Of a stretch of 7,943 nucleotides of DNA, positions 1 to 5,641 are shown piece by piece. Position numbers and translations under genes: made by a program. The notes beneath the pieces are model-generated. The model saw only the letters and a list, made by a program, of their open reading frames with translations, made no database searches and was not told the DNA's origin. How positions within the stretch are numbered: position 1 is the stretch's first letter; each line of letters opens with the position of its first letter. Source of the DNA: Proteobacteria bacterium SG_bin5 (GTDB lineage Bacteria > Pseudomonadota > Alphaproteobacteria > Sphingomonadales > Sphingomonadaceae); NCBI GenBank assembly GCA_002083475.1, contig LWDI01000050.1, forward strand, positions 1 to 7,943, written 5' to 3'.

Positions 1-211
1 CCGCGCGATAGGCGCGGATCGCGACCACCGCGTCCCCCGGCGCCGCGCTCAACGCCTCGGCATAGGCCGCCGCCGCGATCGCGGGCGCGCCACCCGCATC
101 GGCCGCGCGCGCGCGGACATAAGCGCTCAAATCGCTCGGCGCCGTCGCTCCCGCCACGCCGGGGGCGATCAGCGCGAGCGCCAGGCTACATGTTCGGATA
201 ATTGGGGCCAC
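1..211 (-). CDS. Exported TPR-like protein, N-terminal part (runs off the left edge)
   Basis: This partial gene has 70 codons in the window and no stop before the edge. The start is a GTG at 211-209, chosen because a GGAGG lies exactly 6 bases upstream and no in-frame ATG is available. Residues 1-22 look like a Sec signal peptide: an Arg at position 6, a hydrophobic run (SLALALIAPGVA), and a probable cleavage after AGA. The mature part reads as an Ala-rich helical pair. Residues about 45-60, ending AYAEALSAAPGDA, match the second half of a TPR consensus (Y-x-x-AL...P-x-D), so a periplasmic or secreted tetratricopeptide protein is likely. The first 26 bases overlap the end of the ETF-QO gene in another frame, which suggests translational coupling. 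The function is unknown and the TPR call rests on little more than one repeat. The gene is easy to miss because it starts with GTG and is truncated. Confidence 0.72.
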   Translation of the reverse strand, partial: MAPIIRTCSLALALIAPGVAGATAPSDLSAYVRARAADAGGAPAIAAAAYAEALSAAPGDAVVAIRAYRA

Positions 212-1844
212 CGCCGCCCTCCGGCACCACCCAGTTGATGTTCTGGCTGGGGTCCTTGATGTCGCAGGTTTTGCAGTGGACGCAATTCTGCGCGTTGATG
301 ACGAAGCGGGGATTGCCTTCGGCCTCGCCCACCACTTCGTAAACGCCCGCCGGGCAATAACGCTGCGCCGGCTCGTCATATTGCGGCAGGTTGACGCGGA
401 TCGGCACGCTCGCGTCGTGCAGCGTCAGATGGACCGGCTGATCCTCCTCGTGATTGGTGTTCGACAGGAACACCGAGGAAAGCCGATCGAAAGTCAGCAC
501 GCCATCGGGCTTGGGATAGACGGGCGCCTTGACGAGATCCTTGCGCCACATCCCCTCGTGATCGGGGTGGTGATGCAAGGTGAACGGCAGCCGCACCCCC
601 AAATATTCGAGCCACATCGCCGCCGCCGCGAGCCCCGCGCCGATGAAATCGCCGAAGCGCTTCACCAGCGGCACGACGTTGCGCACCATCCGCAGCTCTT
701 TTTCGACCCAGCTGGTGCGATAGGCGGCGTCATAGGCGGTGAGTTCGTCATTCTGGCGCTGGCGGGCGATCGCCTCGACCGCCGCCTCCGCCGCCATCAT
801 CCCCGATTTCATCGCGGTGTGCGTGCCCTTGATCCGCGGCACGTTGAGGAAGCCCGCCGAACAGCCGATCAGCACCCCGCCGGGGAAGCACAGCTTGGGC
901 ACCGATTGCCAGCCGCCGTCGCTGATCGCGCGCGCGCCATAGGACACGCGCTTTCCGCCCTTCAAAATGTCGGCGATCGCCGGGTGCGTCTTCCAGCGCT
1001 GCATTTCGTGGAAGGGCGAGAGATGCGGGTTGGTATAGTTGAGCCAAGTGACGAAGCCGAGCGCGACCTGCCCGTTCGCCTGGTGATAGAGAAAGCCGCC
1101 GCCGTTCGAATTGGTTTCGTTGAGCGGCCAACCCTGGGTGTGGATCACGCGGCCGGGGAAATGCTTGTCGGGCGCGATGTCCCACAATTCCTTGATGCCG
1201 ATGCCGTAAACCTGCACGTCGCAATTCTCGCGCAGATGGAATTGGCGCTGGAGTTGCTTGCTCAAATGGCCGCGCACGCCTTCGGCGAAGAAAGTATATT
1301 TGGCGTGGAGTTCGAGGCCGGGCTGATAATCGGGCTTGCGCGTGCCGTCGCGCGCGACGCCCAGATCGCCGGTCGCGACGCCCTTCACCGAGCCGTCCTC
1401 GTTGTAGAGGATTTCGGCGGCGGCGAAGCCCGGGAAGATCTCGACGCCCAGGCTTTCGGCCTGTTCGGCGAGCCAGCGGCAGAGATTGCCCAGGCTGCCG
1501 GTATAAGTGCCCTTGTTGTTCATGAACGGCGGCAGCAGGAAGTGCGGGACTTCGAACTTGCTCTTGCGGCCGATGATCCAATGCTGATTGTCGGTAACGG
1601 GCGTTTGCGCGAGCGGGCAGCCGCGCTCGCGCCAATCGGGGATCAGCTCGTCGAGCGATTTGGGATCGATCACCGCGCCCGAGAGGATATGCGCGCCGAT
1701 CTCCGAGCCCTTTTCCAGCACGCAGACCGACAGTTCGAGCTCTCTTTCGGCCGCCGCCTGTTTCAACCGGATCGCCGCCGACAGGCCCGCCGGCCCGCCG
1801 CCCACGATTACCACGTCATAGGGCATCGACTCGCGTTCGCTCAT
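186..1844 (-). CDS. Electron transfer flavoprotein-ubiquinone oxidoreductase (ETF-QO)
   Basis: The product passes electrons from reduced ETF, fed by acyl-CoA and amino-acid dehydrogenases, into the membrane quinone pool. It is a monotopic inner-membrane flavoprotein with FAD and one 4Fe-4S cluster. The protein has 552 residues, the usual bacterial length. The FAD-binding GGGPAG is at residues 15-20, followed by an acidic strand end (CVLEKG, 41-46). The ETF-QO quinone-site region is well kept (GGGFLYHQANGQVALGF, about 248-264), as is GCSAGFLNVPRIKGTHTAMKSG (about 327-348), typical of the family. The C-terminal cluster ligands are C497, C521, C524 and C527, giving the family spacing C-x23-C-x2-C-x2-C. 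The start at 1844 is preceded by GGAG with 6-base spacing (1854-1851). An in-frame extension further upstream has no family similarity. No etfAB genes are adjacent. The stop codon lies inside the overlapping downstream TPR-like gene. Confidence 0.96.
   Translation of the reverse strand: MSERESMPYDVVIVGGGPAGLSAAIRLKQAAAERELELSVCVLEKGSEIGAHILSGAVIDPKSLDELIPDWRERGCPLAQTPVTDNQHWIIGRKSKFEVPHFLLPPFMNNKGTYTGSLGNLCRWLAEQAESLGVEIFPGFAAAEILYNEDGSVKGVATGDLGVARDGTRKPDYQPGLELHAKYTFFAEGVRGHLSKQLQRQFHLRENCDVQVYGIGIKELWDIAPDKHFPGRVIHTQGWPLNETNSNGGGFLYHQANGQVALGFVTWLNYTNPHLSPFHEMQRWKTHPAIADILKGGKRVSYGARAISDGGWQSVPKLCFPGGVLIGCSAGFLNVPRIKGTHTAMKSGMMAAEAAVEAIARQRQNDELTAYDAAYRTSWVEKELRMVRNVVPLVKRFGDFIGAGLAAAAMWLEYLGVRLPFTLHHHPDHEGMWRKDLVKAPVYPKPDGVLTFDRLSSVFLSNTNHEEDQPVHLTLHDASVPIRVNLPQYDEPAQRYCPAGVYEVVGEAEGNPRFVINAQNCVHCKTCDIKDPSQNINWVVPEGGGGPNYPNM
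218..222 (-). promoter_or_regulatory. Strong ribosome binding site deciding the GTG start of the TPR-like gene
   Basis: On the minus strand GGAGG is followed by six bases and GTG at 211-209. The site lies inside the last codons of the ETF-QO gene, so it fixes the start of the downstream overlapping gene and implies reinitiation or coupling. Confidence 0.65.
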
Positions 1845-1850
1845 CACTCT

Positions 1851-1855
1851 CTCCC
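1851..1855 (-). promoter_or_regulatory. Ribosome binding site of ETF-QO
   Basis: GGGAG lies upstream of the ATG at 1844-1842, in the minus-strand context GGGAGAGAGTG-ATG. It supports this start over the longer open frame extending to about 2135. Confidence 0.6.
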
Positions 1856-1911
1856 GCGCCGCCCGCTCGTCGCGGCGGCGCCACATTTGGTCCTCGGCCG
1901 CGTGCCCAATT

Positions 1912-1929
1912 CTTGACCGCCGCGTCAAG
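1912..1929. promoter_or_regulatory. Perfect 6-6-6 inverted repeat in the divergent ETF-QO / UDG-like intergenic region
   Basis: CTTGAC (1912-1917), the spacer CGCCGC, then GTCAAG (1924-1929) form a perfect inverted repeat within the 104-base gap between two divergent genes. Each arm contains TTGAC, the core of a sigma-70 -35 box, one on each strand. For the plus strand, TTGACC at 1913-1918 has TCTAAG at 1936-1941 after 17 bases, a weak -10 match that would give an almost leaderless transcript. No good -10 is seen at standard spacing on the minus strand. It may be an operator for a dimeric regulator, back-to-back -35 elements, or chance. Confidence 0.4.
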
Positions 1930-1948
1930 GCTTCGTCTAAGGCGGTCC

Positions 1949-2701
1949 ATGGGGGCCGACCAGCATTTAGATTGGGCTTTTGCCAAAAGCGCGCTCGATT
2001 GGTGGCGCGACGCGGGGGTCGACGTGCTGGTGGAGGATGCCCCGCGCGATTGGCTGGCGCCCGCGCCGATCCCCCCGCTCGCAACGCCGTCCGCCGCGCC
2101 CCGGGTCGCGCCGCCGCTCGATACGGACCGCGCAAGCACGCCCGACGTCAAATTGCCCGAAACGCTCGACGCCTTCCTCGCCTGGCGGTTGAGCGACGCC
2201 GCCCCGGAGGCCGGCTGGGGCACCCCGCTGCTCGCGCCCGAAGGCCCGGCGGACGCGCGGCTGATGGTGCTCGTCGAATGCCCCGAGCGCGACGCGCCCG
2301 AGGCGCTGCTGGGCGGCGCCGCCGGGCGCTTGTTCGACGCGATGCTCGCGGCGATCGGGCTCGATCGGTCGCGCATCCACCTCGCCGCGCTCGCCTGGGG
2401 CCGGCCGCTCGCGGGGCGACTGCCGTCCGAAAGCAGCGCCCGGCTGGCGGCGCTCGCGCGCCATCACGTGAGCCTGGTCGCCCCCGAACGGCTGCTATTG
2501 TTCGGCAATGCGGCGAGCCGTGCGTTGCTCGGGGTGGATGTGATGGGGGCACGCGGGTCTTTACAGCCACTTAACCATAGGATCGGCAATAAGGCGGCAA
2601 GCGCGGTTGCCTCTTTCCCGCCGCGCTTCCTGCTCGAACGACCGGCGGCGAAGGCCGAGGCGTGGCGGGACTTGCAGCTGTTGACCGGGGGGTGGGCGTG
2701 A
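1949..2701 (+). CDS. Uracil-DNA glycosylase superfamily protein (family 4-like), apparently degenerate
   Basis: The protein has 250 residues. The ATG at 1949 follows AAGG with 6-base spacing (1939-1942). A start further upstream at TTG 1913 would fall in the inverted repeat with no ribosome site. Residues 1-65 are a variable Pro/Ala-rich region. From ETLDAFLAW (71-79) onward the protein aligns by eye with family 4 UDGs: ARLMVLVECPE (103-113, in place of LMLVGEAPG), GGAAGRLFDAMLAAIGLDRSRIHLA (122-146), GRPLAGRLPS (151-160, where the family has RPPGNRTP), LLLFGNAASRALLG (182-195), and FPPRFLLERPAAKAEAWRDL (223-242, where the family has HPAYLLR). The family's four Fe-S cysteines are missing; the only Cys is C111. 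The GEAPG motif and motif-3 His are also lost. Base excision of uracil is therefore doubtful. It may instead be a DNA-binding or structural relative. The stop overlaps the next gene by 4 bases, so it heads an operon. Confidence 0.82.
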   Translation: MGADQHLDWAFAKSALDWWRDAGVDVLVEDAPRDWLAPAPIPPLATPSAAPRVAPPLDTDRASTPDVKLPETLDAFLAWRLSDAAPEAGWGTPLLAPEGPADARLMVLVECPERDAPEALLGGAAGRLFDAMLAAIGLDRSRIHLAALAWGRPLAGRLPSESSARLAALARHHVSLVAPERLLLFGNAASRALLGVDVMGARGSLQPLNHRIGNKAASAVASFPPRFLLERPAAKAEAWRDLQLLTGGWA

Positions 2702-4482
2702 AGCTTTGGGCGATGATCTTGATCGCGAGCGCGGGCACCGCCCCGGCGCTCGCCGCGGGGCCGGCGGGCGAAGCGCCGCCGCCGACCGTCCAGACGCTCC
2801 CCGCCAAGCCCGACGGCATTCCGGCGCAGCTCGATGACGAGCAGCGCGCGGGCTATCGCGCGGTGTTCGATGCGCTCCACCGCGGCGCCTGGCTCGACGC
2901 GCGGCTCGCGCTCGCGGGGATGAAGCCGGGGCCGCTCCACGCGATCGCGCTCGCCGAAATCCTCACCGCCAAGGGCTCGCCCAAGGCCGGGCTCGACGAT
3001 CTGACCAAATTGCTCGCCGAGGCGCCCGAATTGCCCGAGGCCGAAAGCCTCGCCCGGCTCGCCAAGGCGCGCGGCGCGCAGGAACTGCCCGAGCTGCCCT
3101 ATGTCCGCGCGCTCGCCTGGCAGAAAGGCGCGCCGATCCGCCGCCGCGCGAAGAGCCTGACGAGCGATCAGGTCGCCGCCGAGCTCGCGCTCAAGATGCA
3201 GCCCTTCGTCAAGGAAGATCGCGGCGCCGAGGCGCAGGCGCTGCTCGAGGCGACGAGCGGGCTGTCGCCCGAGGCGCTTACCGAATGGCAGCAGAAAGTC
3301 GCCTGGATCTATTATCTCGCGGGCGATGATGCGAACGCGCGCGCGATGGCGGCGAAGGCCGCCGCCGGCACCGGCGATTGGGCGGTGCAGGGCGATTGGA
3401 CCGCCGGCCTCGCCGCCTGGCGGACGCAGGATTGGGCGGGCGCCGCCGATGCCTTCGCCCGCGTCTCGACCCGCGCCGCCGACATCGAGTTGCGCGCCGC
3501 CGGCCTTTATTGGGGCGCGCGCGCCGAGCAAGCCGCCGGCCATCCCGAGCGGATCGAGCCCAAGCTGCGCTCGGCCGCGCAATATGACGAGACTTTCTAC
3601 GGCCTGCTCGCGCGCCAAGCCCTGGGCCTCGCCGTTCCCGCCGAGCGCTCGCGCGAAAAGCGCGTCGCCGCTGATTGGCAGGCGCTCGAACGCCGCCCCA
3701 ACGTCCGCGTCGCCGCCGCCTTGCTCGAAATCGGCGAAGAGGATCTCGCCGATCAAGTGCTGCGCCATCAGGCCAAGCTGGGCGACGCGAGCGAATATCA
3801 GCATCTCGTCCGGCTGGCGGGCGCGCTCGATCGCCCGGCGACGCAATATTGGCTCGCGCACAACGCCCCCGCCGGCGCGCAGCCGACGCTCGAAGCGCGC
3901 TATCCCGCGCCGAGCTGGACCCCGGACGGTGGCTGGCGCGTCGACAAGGCGCTGGTCTTCGCGCACACGCTCCAGGAATCGAGCTTCCGCACCACCGTCG
4001 TCAGCCCGGCGGGCGCTTATGGGCTGATGCAGCTGCGCCCCGCCGCCGCCGCCGACATCGCCCGCGCGAAAGGCATGAAAGTCGATCGCGCCGCGCTCAC
4101 CCGGCCGCAGACCAACATCGAGATCGGCCAAAGCTATCTCGAATTGCTGCGCGATCAGCCCTGCACCGAGGGGCTGCTCCCCAAGGTGATCGCCGCGTAC
4201 AACGCCGGCCCCTCGCCGGTCGAGGCTTGGAACGCGCAAGTAAAAGACGGCGGCGATCCTTTGCTCTATATCGAGAGCATCCCCTATTGGGAAACGCGCG
4301 GCTATGTGGTGACGGTGCTGCGCAACTATTGGATCTATGAGCGCGAGGGCGGCAAGGCCAAGTCGCCGAGCCGTTCGGCGCTCGCGCAAGGGCTCTGGCC
4401 CCGCTTCCCCGGCCTGCCGGGGGCGAGCGCGATCAAGCGGAGCCGCCCCGCGCGCGCGGTCGCGACCGCCAGCGCGCGCTGA
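2698..4482 (+). CDS. Periplasmic soluble lytic transglycosylase (Slt-type)
   Basis: The product cleaves peptidoglycan glycan strands between MurNAc and GlcNAc, forming 1,6-anhydroMurNAc ends, in the periplasm. The protein has 594 residues from GTG 2698, which overlaps the upstream TGA (GTGA). This start gives a compact signal peptide, MKLWAMILIASAGTAPALA, with probable cleavage near residue 19. Earlier GTGs, such as 2662, would bury it. Residues about 40-400 form a long Ala-rich helical region, resembling the superhelical domain of Slt70. The SLT domain spans about residues 413-548. Its catalytic Glu is E427 in HTLQESSF, followed by GAYGLMQL (439-446) and AYNAGP (500-505), the diagnostic family motifs, then YIESIPYWETRGYV. 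After about residue 550 there is a basic, low-complexity tail rich in Arg, Ala and Ser, of unknown role. It is the middle gene of the UDG-like/slt/moaB operon. Confidence 0.95.
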   Translation: MKLWAMILIASAGTAPALAAGPAGEAPPPTVQTLPAKPDGIPAQLDDEQRAGYRAVFDALHRGAWLDARLALAGMKPGPLHAIALAEILTAKGSPKAGLDDLTKLLAEAPELPEAESLARLAKARGAQELPELPYVRALAWQKGAPIRRRAKSLTSDQVAAELALKMQPFVKEDRGAEAQALLEATSGLSPEALTEWQQKVAWIYYLAGDDANARAMAAKAAAGTGDWAVQGDWTAGLAAWRTQDWAGAADAFARVSTRAADIELRAAGLYWGARAEQAAGHPERIEPKLRSAAQYDETFYGLLARQALGLAVPAERSREKRVAADWQALERRPNVRVAAALLEIGEEDLADQVLRHQAKLGDASEYQHLVRLAGALDRPATQYWLAHNAPAGAQPTLEARYPAPSWTPDGGWRVDKALVFAHTLQESSFRTTVVSPAGAYGLMQLRPAAAADIARAKGMKVDRAALTRPQTNIEIGQSYLELLRDQPCTEGLLPKVIAAYNAGPSPVEAWNAQVKDGGDPLLYIESIPYWETRGYVVTVLRNYWIYEREGGKAKSPSRSALAQGLWPRFPGLPGASAIKRSRPARAVATASAR

Positions 4483-4487
4483 CGCCG

Positions 4488-5015
4488 ATGCCGATCGACG
4501 CGAGCCTGGCTTTCCTGCCGGTGCGGATCGCGGTGCTCACCGTCTCCGACACGCGCGGGCCGGCCGAGGATCGATCGGGCGACACGCTCGTCGCGCGGCT
4601 GCGCGAGGCGGGGCATGTGCTCGCCGATCGCGCGATCGTGCGCGACGATACCGAGCTGATCGTCGCGCGGCTGCACGGCTGGATCGACGATCCGCAAATC
4701 GACTGCATCATCACCACCGGCGGCACCGGCGTGACCGGGCGCGACGTGACCCCCGAGGCGATCGAGCGCGTCGCCGACAAGCTGATCCCCGGCTTTGGCG
4801 AGTTGTTCCGCTGGCTGAGCTTCCAAACGATCGGCACCTCGACCGTGCAATCGCGCGCCTGCGCCTGCGTTTCGCGCGGCACTTATATTTTCGCCCTCCC
4901 CGGCTCGACCGGCGCGGTGAAGGACGGCTGGGACGGCATTTTGCGCGATCAGCTCGATAGCCGCCACCGCCCGTGCAATTTCGTCGAGCTGATGCCGCGC
5001 TTGATGGAGCGCTGA
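4488..5015 (+). CDS. moaB: Molybdenum cofactor biosynthesis protein MoaB (MoaB/MogA family)
   Basis: This family binds molybdopterin. MogA-type members adenylylate it before molybdate insertion, while E. coli MoaB lacks detectable activity. In organisms with only one of the two, MoaB may do the job. The protein has 175 residues, normal for MoaB. The N-terminal VRIAVLTVSDTR (12-23) is the first strand and substrate loop. TTGGTG (76-81) followed by GRDVTPEA (84-91) is the molybdopterin/nucleotide-binding signature, and ALPGSTGAVKDGW (136-148) is the conserved C-terminal loop. The sequence resembles MoaB more than gephyrin or MogA (FRWLSFQTIGTSTVQSRA region). The ATG lies 5 bases after the lytic transglycosylase stop, and I see no clear Shine-Dalgarno, so translation probably depends on coupling. 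No other moa or moe genes are visible nearby. The stop is one base from the stop of the convergent YbjN-type gene. Confidence 0.92.
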   Translation: MPIDASLAFLPVRIAVLTVSDTRGPAEDRSGDTLVARLREAGHVLADRAIVRDDTELIVARLHGWIDDPQIDCIITTGGTGVTGRDVTPEAIERVADKLIPGFGELFRWLSFQTIGTSTVQSRACACVSRGTYIFALPGSTGAVKDGWDGILRDQLDSRHRPCNFVELMPRLMER

Positions 5016-5016
5016 G

Positions 5017-5523
5017 CTATTTCTTCGCCTTGGCCGCCTCGCGCGCTTCGCGGGCGAATTTGGCAAGTTCGACGTCCATCGTCGAATACCAATCGATCCA
5101 ATCGGCGAAATTCGCGCGCGTCAACTTGCCGTGGGTCGTGATATCGAGCCATTCGTGGAGCTCGCCTTTTTCGTTTACCGATACTTTCAGAAAACGTTTG
5201 GCGGCATTCCATTTGTTCGCGAATTCGGCGGTGAAGATCGGCTCGGGCTTGTAGAAGCTCTGGATGCTCAAGCCGCTGCATTTGAGCGCCTTGCAGTCGG
5301 TCAAGTCGATGGTGAAGGGCTCGCCATTCGCCGCGCTGAGCACGAAGGCCGAGCCGTCGTCATTCTTCTTGAGCTCGGCCTTATAGCCGGCCGCCAGCAT
5401 CGCCGCCTGGAGCGCTTCGGGGGTCGAGAGATCGAGCAGCTCGTCCTGCGCGCGCGCGGGCCCCGCCGCGAACATCGCGCTCAGCGCCAAGCCCGTCGCC
5501 AGCATCGCCTTCGTCATCCGCAT
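5017..5523 (-). CDS. Exported YbjN-domain protein
   Basis: The protein has 168 residues. The start at 5523 is chosen over the ATG two codons later because GGGAG (5534-5530) sits 6 bases upstream. Residues 1-25 are a clear Sec signal peptide: a basic start (MRMTK), a hydrophobic core, and cleavage after ARA before QDELL. The mature part fits the YbjN fold (also annotated as a putative bacterial sensory transduction regulator). The matching parts are TPEALQAAMLAAGYKAEL near the start, FVLSAANGEPFTIDL, and NKWNAAKRFLKVSVNEKGELH-WLDI (104-128), where the NKWN...RF element is typical. C77 and C82 (DCKALKC) could form a disulfide in the periplasm. The molecular function is unknown. Enterobacterial YbjN affects motility and stress responses but is cytoplasmic, so the role may differ. 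The C-terminus is an Ala/Lys-rich helix. The gene is convergent with moaB and divergent from the radical SAM gene. Confidence 0.88.
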   Translation of the reverse strand: MRMTKAMLATGLALSAMFAAGPARAQDELLDLSTPEALQAAMLAAGYKAELKKNDDGSAFVLSAANGEPFTIDLTDCKALKCSGLSIQSFYKPEPIFTAEFANKWNAAKRFLKVSVNEKGELHEWLDITTHGKLTRANFADWIDWYSTMDVELAKFAREAREAAKAKK

Positions 5524-5641
5524 CTCGCTCTCCCATCGCCCCAGCGCGCCCCCCGAATGATAGCCGGACGAAACGATTCTTCTAGCCTTTTGGCGAGAAA
5601 TGTTCTTTCTTCGTTCCACTAATCCCGCTAAAGTCCGCTCC
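5524..5641. promoter_or_regulatory. Divergent intergenic region between the YbjN-type and radical SAM genes
   Basis: This 118-base gap contains a stretch (about 5556-5635) clearly less GC-rich than its surroundings, as expected for promoters firing outward. On the minus strand TATCAT (5562-5557) is a 5/6 match to TATAAT and lies 33 bases upstream of the YbjN-type start. I cannot see a convincing -35 box at 16-18 bases. No good promoter pair was found for the plus strand. The region as a whole is the likely promoter location; the exact elements are uncertain. Confidence 0.4.

Noticed and set aside
276..1916. Long plus-strand open frame (546 codons) opposite ETF-QO
   Set aside because: It is antisense to a gene with full family motifs. 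The translation is Arg/His/Ala-rich with no recognisable domain, which is expected when GC-rich codon bias removes stop codons from the complementary frame.
1845..2135. N-terminal extension of the ETF-QO reading frame to 2135
   Set aside because: It is Arg-rich with no homology, and overlaps the divergent UDG-like gene. A good ribosome site is present at the ATG at 1844.
2662..2697. Upstream GTG start for the lytic transglycosylase
   Set aside because: It would place 12 extra residues before the signal peptide and overlap the preceding gene more. GTG at 2698 gives a normal signal peptide and a GTGA coupling.
2464..4389. Minus-strand open frame (641 codons) opposite the lytic transglycosylase gene
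   Set aside because: It is antisense to the lytic transglycosylase with its intact E427, GLMQL and AYNAGP motifs. The translation is low-complexity Gly/Arg/Ala with no domain signature.
5600..5641. Earlier ATG for the radical SAM gene
   Set aside because: It adds 14 residues with no family match and lies in the probable promoter region; the family N-terminus fits the ATG at 5642. Ribosome sites are weak for both, so some doubt remains.
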